Positions 7,648 to 16,108 of a stretch of DNA of 35,947 nt are shown here, in pieces. Both the position numbers and the translations under genes were made by a program. This DNA comes from Novosphingobium colocasiae (GTDB taxonomy: Bacteria; Pseudomonadota; Alphaproteobacteria; Sphingomonadales; Sphingomonadaceae), in the NCBI RefSeq assembly GCF_014652555.1, contig NZ_BMZA01000012.1:71400-107346 (forward strand), read 5' to 3'. Position 1 is the stretch's first letter. Every line of letters starts with the position of its first letter. Below the pieces are notes generated by a model. It was not told the DNA's origin. It saw nothing but the letters and a program-made list of their open reading frames with translations, and did not search any database.

Positions 7648-10513
7648 ACCGCAAATCGATCACGGCACCCCCGCAGTCGCATCGGACACTGCGGTCAGCC
7701 TGACGATCGACGGCCGCAGCATCACTGTCCCGGCCGGGACCAGCGTGATGCGCGCGGCGTCGCTGGCGGGCGGGGCGATCCCCAGGCTGTGCGCAACCGA
7801 TAATGTCGCCGCTTACGGCTCGTGCCGGATGTGCCTTGTCGAGGTGGACGGCGTGCGCGGCACCCCGGCATCCTGCACCACGCTGGTGAGCGAAGGCATG
7901 GTCGTGCGCACCCAGACGCCCCGGCTGGAAAAGCTGCGGCGCGGGGTGATGGAACTGTATATTTCGGACCACCCGCTGGATTGCCTGACGTGCTCGGCCA
8001 ACAACGATTGCGAACTGCAGGATGCCGCCGCGCAAGTGGGCCTGCGCGATGTGCGCTATGGCTATGACGGCGCGCATCACCTCGATGCGCCGCTGGATGA
8101 GAGCAATCCCTACTTCGCGTTCGACGCCGCCAAGTGCATCGTTTGTTCGCGCTGCGTGCGATCCTGCGACGAAGTGCAGGGGACACTGGCGCTGACCGTG
8201 GACGGCCGGGGTTTTGCCAGCGCGATCGGTGCCGGGCAGTCCGCCGATGATTTCCTGTCCAGCGACTGCGTATCGTGCGGTGCCTGCGTGCAGGCCTGCC
8301 CGACCGCCGCGCTGATGGAAAAGAGCGTCATCGAAATCGGCAAGCCCGAACGCACGGTGGTGACGACCTGCGCCTATTGCGGCGTGGGCTGCACCTTCCG
8401 CGCCGAAATGCGCGGCGAACAGCTTGTCCGGATGGTGCCGTGGAAGGACGGCAAGGCCAACCACGGCCACTCCTGCGTCAAGGGCCGCTTTGCCTGGGGC
8501 TATGCCAACCACGCCGACCGGATCACCAACCCGATGATCCGCGAGCGCATCGACGAGCCCTGGCGCGCGGTCTCGTGGGACGAGGCGCTGGCCTTCACCG
8601 CCGCGCGACTGAGCGCGATCAAGGCGCAATACGGCGCGCGGGCGCTGGGCGGCATCACCTCCAGCCGCTGCACGAACGAGGAGGCCTATCTGGTCCAGAA
8701 GCTGGTGCGCGCCGGGTTCGGATCGAACAACGTCGATACCTGCGCGCGGGTCTGCCATTCGCCGACCGGATACGGCCTCCGGACCACGTTCGGCACCAGC
8801 GCCGGAACGCAGGATTTCGACAGCGTGATGGACGCCGATGTGGTGCTGGTGATCGGGGCAAACCCCACCGACGCGCACCCCGTCTTCGCCAGCCGCCTGA
8901 AGCAGCGGCTGCGGGGCAAGAATGGCAAGGCGGGTGCGAAGCTGATCGTTATCGATCCGCGCCGGATCGATCTGGTGCGCAGCCCGCACATCGCCGCGGC
9001 CCACCACCTGGCGCTGCAACCCGGAACCAACGTCGCGGTGCTGACCGCCATGGCCCATGTGATCGTCACCGAAGGGCTGGTGGACGATGCCTTCGTGCGC
9101 GAACGCTGCGACGTGGACGCTTTCGAGGACTGGGCCCGCTTTGTTGCCGATCCACGCCATTCGCCCGAAGTGCTTGAGGCGGTGACCCGGGTGCCGGCGG
9201 CGGACCTGCGGGCGGCGGCGCGACTCTACGCCACCGGCGGCAACGGCGCGATCTATTACGGCCTTGGCGTGACCGAGCATAGCCAGGGCTCGTCCACGGT
9301 GATGGCGATCGCCAACCTTGCGATGGCGACCGGCAATGTCGGCCGGCGCGGAGTGGGGGTGAACCCGTTGCGGGGGCAGAACAACGTCCAGGGTTCGTGC
9401 GACATGGGCTCGTTCCCGCACGAACTGTCGGGCTATCGCCATATTTCCGACGGCAATACGCGCGCGCTGTTCGAGCGGGAATGGGGCGTGTCGCTCGACC
9501 CCGATCCGGGCCTGCGCATCCCCAATATGCTCGATGCCGCCGTCGACGGCAGCTTTCGCGCGATCTACATCCAGGGCGAGGATATCCTCCAGTCCGACCC
9601 GGATACCCGCCATGTCGCCGCCGGTCTGGCCGCTATGGACTGCGTGATCGTCCACGACCTGTTCCTGAACGAGACGGCCAACTATGCGCACGTCTTCCTG
9701 CCCGGCTCGACCTTCCTCGAAAAGGACGGGACGTTCACGAACGCGGAGCGGCGCATCCAGCCGGTGCGCAAGGTGATGGACCCGGCCAACCGCGATGGCG
9801 AAGGGCGCGGCATGGCCGACTGGGAAGTGACCCAGGCGCTCGCCAATGCCATGGGGCTGGGCTGGTCCTATACCCATCCGCGCGAGATCATGGACGAGAT
9901 CGCCCGGCTCACGCCCTCCTTCGCCGGCGTCAACTACGCCCGGCTCGATGCCGAGGGATCGCTGCAGTGGCCGGTCAACGCCGAACATCCCGACGGCTCC
10001 CCGATCATGCACGAGGCGGGCTTCGTGCGGGGCAAGGGCCTGTTCGTGGTGACCGACTATGTGCCGACCGACGAGAAGACCGGCCCGCGTTTCCCGCTGC
10101 TGCTCACCACCGGGCGCATCCTGTCGCAATACAACGTCGGCGCGCAGACACGGCGCACCGCCAACGGCGTGTGGCACAAGGAAGACGTGCTGGAAATGCA
10201 CCCGACCGATGCCGAGAACCGGGGCCTTGCCGATGGTGGCTGGGTGCGCCTGGCCAGCCGCAAGGGGGAAACCACATTGCGGCTGAAGGTGACGGATCGG
10301 GTGGCACCGGGGGTGGTCTATACCACCTTCCACCACCCCGAAACGCAGGCCAACGTGGTCACCACCGAGTTTTCCGACTGGGCCACCAATTGCCCCGAAT
10401 ACAAGGTAACGGCGGTGCAGGTCGGTGCCTCCAACGGCCCGACCGAATGGCAACGCGATTACGACGCCCAAGCACGAACCGCACGCCGGATCGCGGCGGA
10501 GCCCGCCGAATGA
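7637..10513 (+). CDS. fdsA: NAD-dependent formate dehydrogenase catalytic alpha subunit
   Basis: A 958-residue molybdenum bis-MGD enzyme that oxidises formate to CO2 in the cytoplasm. The N-terminal NuoG-like part carries a [2Fe-2S] site (C52, C63, C66, C80), a His/Cys [4Fe-4S] site (H112, C116, C119, C125) and two ferredoxin-like clusters (C167/170/173/177 and C211/214/217/221). The molybdopterin domain begins with a further cluster (C245, C248, C252, C280). The molybdenum ligand is cysteine, C373 followed by H374 in RVCHSPTGYG, so this is not a selenocysteine enzyme. Length and cluster content match FdsA. The ATG at 7637 has GGGAG upstream and overlaps fdhD. It shares ATGA with fdsD. Confidence 0.96.
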   Translation: MGYEPQIDHGTPAVASDTAVSLTIDGRSITVPAGTSVMRAASLAGGAIPRLCATDNVAAYGSCRMCLVEVDGVRGTPASCTTLVSEGMVVRTQTPRLEKLRRGVMELYISDHPLDCLTCSANNDCELQDAAAQVGLRDVRYGYDGAHHLDAPLDESNPYFAFDAAKCIVCSRCVRSCDEVQGTLALTVDGRGFASAIGAGQSADDFLSSDCVSCGACVQACPTAALMEKSVIEIGKPERTVVTTCAYCGVGCTFRAEMRGEQLVRMVPWKDGKANHGHSCVKGRFAWGYANHADRITNPMIRERIDEPWRAVSWDEALAFTAARLSAIKAQYGARALGGITSSRCTNEEAYLVQKLVRAGFGSNNVDTCARVCHSPTGYGLRTTFGTSAGTQDFDSVMDADVVLVIGANPTDAHPVFASRLKQRLRGKNGKAGAKLIVIDPRRIDLVRSPHIAAAHHLALQPGTNVAVLTAMAHVIVTEGLVDDAFVRERCDVDAFEDWARFVADPRHSPEVLEAVTRVPAADLRAAARLYATGGNGAIYYGLGVTEHSQGSSTVMAIANLAMATGNVGRRGVGVNPLRGQNNVQGSCDMGSFPHELSGYRHISDGNTRALFEREWGVSLDPDPGLRIPNMLDAAVDGSFRAIYIQGEDILQSDPDTRHVAAGLAAMDCVIVHDLFLNETANYAHVFLPGSTFLEKDGTFTNAERRIQPVRKVMDPANRDGEGRGMADWEVTQALANAMGLGWSYTHPREIMDEIARLTPSFAGVNYARLDAEGSLQWPVNAEHPDGSPIMHEAGFVRGKGLFVVTDYVPTDEKTGPRFPLLLTTGRILSQYNVGAQTRRTANGVWHKEDVLEMHPTDAENRGLADGGWVRLASRKGETTLRLKVTDRVAPGVVYTTFHHPETQANVVTTEFSDWATNCPEYKVTAVQVGASNGPTEWQRDYDAQARTARRIAAEPAE

Positions 10514-10734
10514 GCGAGGGGCAGCCGGCAGAACTGCGCATGGCGACCCAGATCGCCCGCAATTTAGCGGTGCTGGGCGAAAAGGCGGCAGTGCAGCGCA
10601 CGGCCGAACACATCAAAGCCTATTGGGACCCCCGCATGATCGCCCGGCTGCGTGATCTGGCTCCCGTCAGCGGCTCCGACCTGATCGCAGCCATCGTCGC
10701 CGAGATACCATCAGGCCGATCTCATGAGACTTGA
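10510..10734 (+). CDS. fdsD: formate dehydrogenase delta subunit
   Basis: A 74-residue small protein, last in the operon, starting in the ATGA overlap with fdsA. The segment MATQIARNL with a later HIKAYWDPRM is typical of FdsD. FdsD is needed for an active complex and is thought to help cofactor insertion or stability, though its exact role is not settled. It has no cysteines and no membrane segment. The stop codon lies within an inverted repeat (10714-10740). Confidence 0.9.
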   Translation: MSEGQPAELRMATQIARNLAVLGEKAAVQRTAEHIKAYWDPRMIARLRDLAPVSGSDLIAAIVAEIPSGRSHET

Positions 10735-10777
10735 TCGGCCGCGTATCCCGCCCAGGCCAACCTACCATCACGCGGCC
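10714..10777. terminator. two overlapping hairpins between convergent operons
   Basis: GGCCGATC (10714-10721) pairs with GATCGGCC (10733-10740), spanning the fdsD stop codon. GGCCGCGT (10737-10744) pairs with ACGCGGCC (10770-10777). The two stems share 10737-10740 and so exclude each other. They sit between the convergent ends of fdsD and speD and may act as a bidirectional terminator. Neither is followed by a clear T-run, so intrinsic termination is uncertain. Confidence 0.4.
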
Positions 10778-10859
10778 GCTTTACGAGCAGGGTATATGCC
10801 CGCCGTGACAACCAGGGATTGCCTATCGGCTTCATCCTGACCGGCGGGAAGGTGCCGAT

Positions 10860-11240
10860 CTATGCCGCAGTCGACGACCTGATGCCCAGCATCGACAACC
10901 GCTCGATCGCCTGTACGCGCGCGATTATTCCCGCCATGCGATTGCAGAGAACATTCAGCCCGGCTTGGGCGTCGGCATTTTGCCCGCAGACAAACAGATC
11001 AACGGCGGCAACCCCGGCTTCGGGCCAGGTGTGGATCGAGATATGGCTTTCGGCGAGAACGGCGAACCCCGTCACGCCATGGCCTTCACCGAAATGATGC
11101 AGCCGGGTTTCCAGTACGGTAACCCCGGCAGCGGCGGCGGCTTCCCGCAAGGCGCGCTCGATCAGGGGCAAATCATCAAGCCCGCTGCATCCCTCGAGAT
11201 CGGCTATGAGATGGATGCTGGTTCCAGGGGGATGGGACAT
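10860..11240 (-). CDS. speD: S-adenosylmethionine decarboxylase proenzyme
   Basis: A 126-residue prokaryotic (SpeH-type) AdoMet decarboxylase. It self-cleaves to give a pyruvoyl cofactor and makes decarboxylated AdoMet, the aminopropyl donor for polyamine synthesis. The cleavage motif AESHISIHTWPE is intact, with S65 as the pyruvoyl precursor. H70 and C85 (DLFVCG) match the family's processing and catalytic residues. The ATG at 11240 lies 1 nt after the oxidoreductase stop, so it is the last gene of the polyamine/SPFH operon. It directly supplies the substrate for the aminopropyltransferase encoded two genes upstream. Confidence 0.95.
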   Translation of the reverse strand: MSHPPGTSIHLIADLEGCSGLDDLPLIERALREAAAAAGVTVLETRLHHFGEGHGVTGFAVLAESHISIHTWPEAGVAAVDLFVCGQNADAQAGLNVLCNRMAGIIARVQAIERLSMLGIRSSTAA

Positions 11241-11241
11241 G

Positions 11242-12870
11242 TCAGATCAGGCTTTCGAACGCATGGTCGAGATGGGCAAGCGCGGCTTCCGCGGCGACAA
11301 CGCCGCGGTGATGAGCTTCCTCGAAAAGTGACAGCCCGCTCATATCCGAATGGGCAAAGAGGACGGGCGGCCTGGACGCGATCGCGGCGAGGCGGGCGGG
11401 CGCGGAAAGGAAGCCCGGGCGGGGGCTGATCATCGCGTGGCCCCAGCGCCAGACGTCGATCGCGCGGATCGCCCCGTCCAGATCGGGATTCATGGCCAGA
11501 AGGTCGGCGCGGATTTGTCGCTGCCAATCGGCCAGCGGGCGGGTCATCAGGATCTTGCGGGCAGCCTGCGGTGTTTCGCGCGAGAGGGGCAAGTACCAGG
11601 TCAATACGGTGGGACCCGTCGGATCACTGCCGTTCTGGTGCGTGGCAACGACGTAACCAAGCGAATCGCTGGCGGTCGAAACATTGTCCCATGCCAACGG
11701 ACTGCCTTTGCCGCCGGGGTGCCGATCAACGGTCACGTTGGCGACGACCCAGGGGGCGTAGGTCATTCCGCCCCTGGCGGCCACGGCCGGTGCTGTGCGC
11801 GCCGCTACGAAATGCGGCATGGCGAGAATAACGGCCCGTGCCCGCACGGTCCGGCTGCGCGATGTGCGATGATTGTGGATCGCGAGATCGGCCGTACCGT
11901 CGTCCCGCACGGCAAGATTGAATGCAGAGTGCGCCGGCACGACGTGGCCGGCGATCCGTTGACCCATGAGCCGGACCAGACGACCATTCCCTTCGGGCCA
12001 GGTCAGTTCCCGCGATCCGTCGCCGCGCGCTGCCCAGCCGCGCCGGGCGGAAAAGTAGTGCAACCCGGCCCAAGCCGAGACGTTCTCCGGTTCGCTGCCG
12101 TAATCGTCCCGACAACAGTAGCGCAGATAGGCACGCAGCACGCCGGCAGTGTAACCGTTGTGGGTCAGCCAATCGGCAAAACTGATACGATCGAGAGCGA
12201 GCAGCGCCGGGTCCTGGCTGGAATACGCCATGGGACTGGCGAAGGCGTGAAGTCCGTCTGATCCCAGCAAGGCCCGATAGACTGCCATCTCCTCATCGAA
12301 ACGCCGGTATTGGGCAAGGTCCTCTTCGGAAATCCCGCCCTGAGGAAACAGGCCTTCCTGCCAGCGGCCGCGCCACAGCAGTCGTTCTTCGAGATCGGCG
12401 CAAAGCTGGAAAGGGTCGTAAACCGGAGCGCCGTCTTCCTCGCCCACGATCATGCCGAATTCCTCCAGCATGTGGCGCAGAGCGCGAGCTTCCCGGTTGG
12501 GAACGGGCAAGTAGTGAGCGCCGAGCGGATAGGCGCTTACCGCATTGCGACCCTGGCGGGCATTGCCGCCGACGTAGTCCTCCATCTCGAACAGCGTGAA
12601 GTCGTCATAGCCCGCTGCCTTCAACCGCCATGCCGCAGCAAGGCCGGCCACGCCGCCGCCGGCGATGACGATGCCACGATCTTCCACCGGTCCATCGGGG
12701 GCCGGCAAGTGGCCATCGCGCAAGAGGTGGCCGCGCCGCCAATCGGCTCCTCCCAGTGTGCCGGGAATGGAGGGTTCGCTGCAGCCGGCCAATGCCAATG
12801 GAGCAGTCAGGGCACTTGCCAGCCCGATTGATCCCGACAGCATCGCGCGGCGGGTGGGTTCAGCCTTCAT
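11242..12870 (-). CDS. Tat-type FAD-dependent oxidoreductase, predicted lipoprotein
   Basis: A 542-residue flavoprotein of the amine-oxidase/phytoene-desaturase fold. The N terminus has R7R8 (TRRAML), a hydrophobic stretch and a lipobox LAGC with C30, suggesting folded export by Tat and lipid anchoring in the periplasm. A dinucleotide motif (IVIAGGGVAGLAAAWRL) follows near residue 70, then FEMEDYVGGNA as the second FAD contact. The substrate is unknown. Its place between an aminopropyltransferase and SpeD makes a polyamine or polyamine adduct plausible, but this is inference. The ATG at 12870 is chosen over GTG at 12888 because it gives the usual MK..RR start. It overlaps the upstream gene by 11 nt. 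Confidence 0.8.
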   Translation of the reverse strand: MKAEPTRRAMLSGSIGLASALTAPLALAGCSEPSIPGTLGGADWRRGHLLRDGHLPAPDGPVEDRGIVIAGGGVAGLAAAWRLKAAGYDDFTLFEMEDYVGGNARQGRNAVSAYPLGAHYLPVPNREARALRHMLEEFGMIVGEEDGAPVYDPFQLCADLEERLLWRGRWQEGLFPQGGISEEDLAQYRRFDEEMAVYRALLGSDGLHAFASPMAYSSQDPALLALDRISFADWLTHNGYTAGVLRAYLRYCCRDDYGSEPENVSAWAGLHYFSARRGWAARGDGSRELTWPEGNGRLVRLMGQRIAGHVVPAHSAFNLAVRDDGTADLAIHNHRTSRSRTVRARAVILAMPHFVAARTAPAVAARGGMTYAPWVVANVTVDRHPGGKGSPLAWDNVSTASDSLGYVVATHQNGSDPTGPTVLTWYLPLSRETPQAARKILMTRPLADWQRQIRADLLAMNPDLDGAIRAIDVWRWGHAMISPRPGFLSAPARLAAIASRPPVLFAHSDMSGLSLFEEAHHRGVVAAEAALAHLDHAFESLI

Positions 12871-14419
12871 ATTCGCCCCATTCCTCACCGAAGCTGCGTA
12901 CCAGCGATTGGTTGTCCAGCCGGTTCACCGGCGTGGGGCGGCGCGCCATGTCGATCGGAAAATCGAACATGGCCCGTTCGGTGGTCGGCGTCAGGAAGCG
13001 CAAGTGCCGTGGCAGGCGAACCGCTGCCGCTACCGGACGATGCGCGGCCAGCGTAAAGCCCCATTCACCGAAGCTGGGCACATAGGCATGATATCCGCGC
13101 GTCGCGAGGCCGGCGGCCTCCAGTGTCGTCGCGACGGTCCAGTAGGAACGCGGCGCGACGAGCGGCGAGGTGCTCTGCACTGTCATGACGCCGGCGGGTG
13201 CCAGCAGCCGGGCCACTTCGCGATAGAAGCTTTCAGTGTACAGTTTGCCGAGCGAGAATTCAGTAGGGTCGGGGAAGTCGATGAAGATCGCGTCATAAGG
13301 TCCTTGCGCCTGCCGCACCCATTGGAACGCGTCGGCATTGTGCAGGGTGAGGCGGGGAGATGACAGGGCGTGATGGTTCAGCCGGGCCAGTTCGGGCGTA
13401 TCGCGAAACAGCGCGGCCATCTCCGGGTCGAGATCGACCAGCGTGATGTGGCGCACGCGCGGGTCGCGCAGAATTTCGCGCGCCGCCAGGCCATCGCCGC
13501 CGCCCAGCACCAGCACCCGGGTCGGGTTCTCCACGCGCCCCAGTACCGGCCAGACCAGCGCTTCGTGATAGCGGTATTCGTCGCGGGTGGAGAATTGCAG
13601 ATTGCCGTTCAACCATAGCCGCAGATCGCTGCCTTGACGGGTGAGGACAATCCGCTGGTAACGCGACGAGCGGGCATGGACCACCGGCTCGCCATAAAAG
13701 GCCACTTCCGACAGACGCTGGAGTTTCTCGGCACCGGCCAGCCCGGCCACCAGCGAGGCACCTACGACCAGCGCGATAGCAAGGTCGGCACCGACGCGCC
13801 GCTGAGCCCTGAGGTGGATCAGGAGAGCCACCGCAACCGCCACGTTCGCAAGCCCGAAAACGAAGCCGGTTCGTATCATTCCCAGCCATGGCACCAGCAC
13901 CAGCGGGAACAGCAACGATGCGATCAGGGCACCCACGTAATCGTAAGTCAGCACGTTGGACACCAGTTCGCGAAAGGCGAAACGGTGGCGCAAAATGCGG
14001 ATGAGCAGCGGAATTTCCAGCCCCACCAGCGTGCCGATCGCGAACACCAGGGCGTAAAGCACGATACGAAAATCTGAAACCACCGGGAACAGCAGGAACA
14101 GCCCGGCGGCACACCAGCCGCCCAAGGCGGCGATCATGATCTCCACCCGGACGAACACGCCCAGCTCATCGCGGCGAACATGGCGCGAGAGCCAGCTCCC
14201 TATTCCCATGGCGAAAAGATACGTGCCGATGACCGTGGAGAACTGGGTGACGCTGTCGCCTAACAGATAGCTGGCAAGGGTGCTCGCCAGCAGTTCGTAG
14301 ATCAGCCCGCAGGTGGCGACCACCAGCACCGAAACGAGCAGGATGACCGCCAACGCCGCCGGCGGGCGCAAGGGTTCATCGACAGCGGCCGAGACGTCCG
14401 GAACCGGCTTTTCAGCCAT
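12860..14419 (-). CDS. membrane-embedded aminopropyltransferase (spermidine synthase family)
   Basis: A 519-residue protein with about seven membrane helices in the first 225 residues and a spermidine-synthase domain behind them. The catalytic half has YHEALVWP (284-291), the AdoMet-like GGGDG loop (306-310), VDLDPE with D329, NADAF (361-365) and the active-site aspartate D381 in DFPDP. These residues argue for a working enzyme using decarboxylated AdoMet. The acceptor need not be putrescine: the membrane domain suggests a lipid, membrane or envelope-linked amine. It overlaps the DUF350 gene by 8 nt and the oxidoreductase gene by 11 nt. Soluble SpeE enzymes are about 280 residues, so the N-terminal half is the extra part. 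Confidence 0.88.
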   Translation of the reverse strand: MAEKPVPDVSAAVDEPLRPPAALAVILLVSVLVVATCGLIYELLASTLASYLLGDSVTQFSTVIGTYLFAMGIGSWLSRHVRRDELGVFVRVEIMIAALGGWCAAGLFLLFPVVSDFRIVLYALVFAIGTLVGLEIPLLIRILRHRFAFRELVSNVLTYDYVGALIASLLFPLVLVPWLGMIRTGFVFGLANVAVAVALLIHLRAQRRVGADLAIALVVGASLVAGLAGAEKLQRLSEVAFYGEPVVHARSSRYQRIVLTRQGSDLRLWLNGNLQFSTRDEYRYHEALVWPVLGRVENPTRVLVLGGGDGLAAREILRDPRVRHITLVDLDPEMAALFRDTPELARLNHHALSSPRLTLHNADAFQWVRQAQGPYDAIFIDFPDPTEFSLGKLYTESFYREVARLLAPAGVMTVQSTSPLVAPRSYWTVATTLEAAGLATRGYHAYVPSFGEWGFTLAAHRPVAAAVRLPRHLRFLTPTTERAMFDFPIDMARRPTPVNRLDNQSLVRSFGEEWGEYEG

Positions 14420-14621
14420 GCACGGCGGCGGCGATGATGTTGGAGATACCGATCGCCACGGCCCCGGCCAGCAATGCCACGGCCATGTTCTTGCGCTCGA
14501 TGATCTCGCGCCACAGTTCGCCCGGCGTCAGCTTGTCGACCAGGACGAAGCTGAAGATAAAAATCACGATACCCAGCAGCGCGTAAAGCAGCGTGGCGGC
14601 AAGGACGGAAAACGAGAGCAT
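14412..14621 (-). CDS. DUF350-family small membrane protein
   Basis: A 69-residue protein with two membrane helices (about 3-25 and 47-67) joined by a polar linker DKLTPGELWREIIERKN. This pattern is typical of DUF350 (E. coli YjfL type), a family of unknown function often next to polyamine or PspA-like genes. The start at 14621 is fixed by AAGGAG 6 nt upstream; the longer in-frame version begins in unstructured sequence. The 3' end overlaps the aminopropyltransferase start by 8 nt, so the two products are probably made together and may interact in the membrane. Confidence 0.82.
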   Translation of the reverse strand: MLSFSVLAATLLYALLGIVIFIFSFVLVDKLTPGELWREIIERKNMAVALLAGAVAIGISNIIAAAVHG

Positions 14622-14649
14622 GGCAGGCTCCTTCTGGTTGCTGCGGCGG

Positions 14650-14796
14650 TTACTTGTGGTTGGGTCCGGTCTGCGTGCGATCGCCCGGGTCGCGCTCGTC
14701 ATCCGTGTACGGAGACCAGGCGAAGTATGACGCCATCGCCATCCCTGCGACGAGCAATGCAGTCCAGGCGGTGAAAATTTTCAGGCGAGTGTTCAT
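14650..14796 (-). CDS. 48-residue single-pass membrane protein
   Basis: This small gene starts 1 nt after the stop of the second DUF4178 gene and ends 28 nt before the DUF350 start. It encodes MNTRLKIFTAWTALLVAG, continuing as a hydrophobic helix to about residue 26, followed by an acidic, charged tail ending GPNHK. Position, spacing and a convincing one-helix layout support a real gene. I do not recognise a family. It is likely a minor membrane component of the operon's complex; the charged tail would lie in the periplasm by the positive-inside rule. Confidence 0.65.
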   Translation of the reverse strand: MNTRLKIFTAWTALLVAGMAMASYFAWSPYTDDERDPGDRTQTGPNHK

Positions 14797-14797
14797 C

Positions 14798-16108
14798 TCA
14801 ATCATTCTCGTGCCGCCACCAAAGTATGGCCATCGGCCAGGCCAGCAGCAGGACCAGCACGGTCCACCAGTTACCCGAAGGCAGCGCGCCGGTTTCCGCG
14901 ACTATGGTCATGGTGATGGCGTCCGGTTGGGCCCAGGTTGACAGTTGCGATCCGTCCGGCGGCATCGAAACGCTGCCGTCCGGGTTCAAGGTCGCATCGA
15001 TCGGCCAGGCATGTGCCTCCGCGTCGACATAAAGATCATACGTACCGCGCGGCACATGCCCCAGAAGCGTTTCTGCGCCGCGGGAGCCCTCGACCCACGA
15101 ACCGTCCGAATCGACGCCGCTGTAGCGCTCGGCAAGCCCATAGCCGCCGATCGCTTGGCCGGTGCGGCGATCGACGAGACTGTAGTCGATATCTACCCAG
15201 CGATTGTCGAAGTCCTGACCTTGCGCCTTAAGGCTGACAAGCTGCCAATCGCGCTTTATTTCCAGTGTCCCGATAAGCACGCCTTCGCGCGTCTTGCCGT
15301 AGGGCGCATTGACCGAGCCCACCGTGCGTGAAACCGGCCCTGCAAGCAAAAGCATGACTACCAGCGCCAGAAACGCTCCGATTCCCGCCACCGCGAACAT
15401 CGCCAGGAGGTCGTCCGCCGCCCCCGTCGCGGCGTGCGCCTGCTGCGCGAACCGTCGTCCGGGCATTTTGCGCCCGTCGATCGCAAAGGCCGTCTGCACC
15501 TCGCGCGCGGCGATGGGTACAAGTTGCGTCCAGTTTACCTCTTCATCGGTCACTTCGCAGGAAAGTGACACATCACCACGCTCGAACGATACGCAGCGAA
15601 CCTGATCGCCGGCTTTGATCCGCCAGTAGAATTCGCCGATCACGCAGGTGGCCGTGACCTGCTGGTCGGGGCCGGCCGACGTGAAGCGCTCCCCGCGCCA
15701 GACGATCCCGTCCGCATCCGCCTCGGGCACATCAAGCACCATGGTGCCGAACTGCCAGTCACCCTTATATTCGACGAGCCAGCGATAACCGACATATGGG
15801 TTGAACAGGAGGTATTCGTTCCAGATGTCCAAGGCATCCTTGCGCTTCAGCGCACCGATGACGTCCCAGTACTGATCGAACAGATAGCCGCGCTTGCCCA
15901 GCGCCAGCGGGAACTTCGCCACCGCGCGCTTGTGCCGCGCGATCAGCTCAACTTCGGGGCGCGTCGCATCAAGCGCCGAGCCACAATGCGCGCAGCCCAG
16001 TGTCACAGCGTATCCCGTGGCCCGCGCCACGATCCGCCCGCCACAGGCAGGGCACGCGACCGACCTCGCACCGGAGGCTGCCTCGCGTTTCGCTGCGTCG
16101 CCGTTCAT
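14798..16108 (-). CDS. DUF4178 zinc-ribbon membrane protein (larger copy)
   Basis: A 436-residue protein with an N-terminal zinc ribbon (CPACGG, then CAHCGS), a DUF4178 region (YLLFNPYVGYRWLVEYKGDW and following), a membrane helix near residues 235-260 and a second one at the extreme C terminus (TVLVLLLAWPMAILWW). A beta-rich extracytoplasmic domain lies between the helices. The ATG at 16108 overlaps the previous stop (ATGA) and is preferred to a longer start at 16132. DUF4178 has no known biochemical role but recurs with SPFH and polyamine genes. The zinc ribbon would face the cytoplasm. Confidence 0.78.
   Translation of the reverse strand: MNGDAAKREAASGARSVACPACGGRIVARATGYAVTLGCAHCGSALDATRPEVELIARHKRAVAKFPLALGKRGYLFDQYWDVIGALKRKDALDIWNEYLLFNPYVGYRWLVEYKGDWQFGTMVLDVPEADADGIVWRGERFTSAGPDQQVTATCVIGEFYWRIKAGDQVRCVSFERGDVSLSCEVTDEEVNWTQLVPIAAREVQTAFAIDGRKMPGRRFAQQAHAATGAADDLLAMFAVAGIGAFLALVVMLLLAGPVSRTVGSVNAPYGKTREGVLIGTLEIKRDWQLVSLKAQGQDFDNRWVDIDYSLVDRRTGQAIGGYGLAERYSGVDSDGSWVEGSRGAETLLGHVPRGTYDLYVDAEAHAWPIDATLNPDGSVSMPPDGSQLSTWAQPDAITMTIVAETGALPSGNWWTVLVLLLAWPMAILWWRHEND

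Noticed and set aside
7604..10471. Minus-strand open frame of about 955 codons opposite fdsA
   Set aside because: Reverse shadow of fdsA; no domain motifs, no ribosome site, GC-bias composition.
7637..10513. Selenocysteine at the FdsA active site
   Set aside because: The metal-ligand position is a normal cysteine codon (C373) and the frame has no internal TGA.
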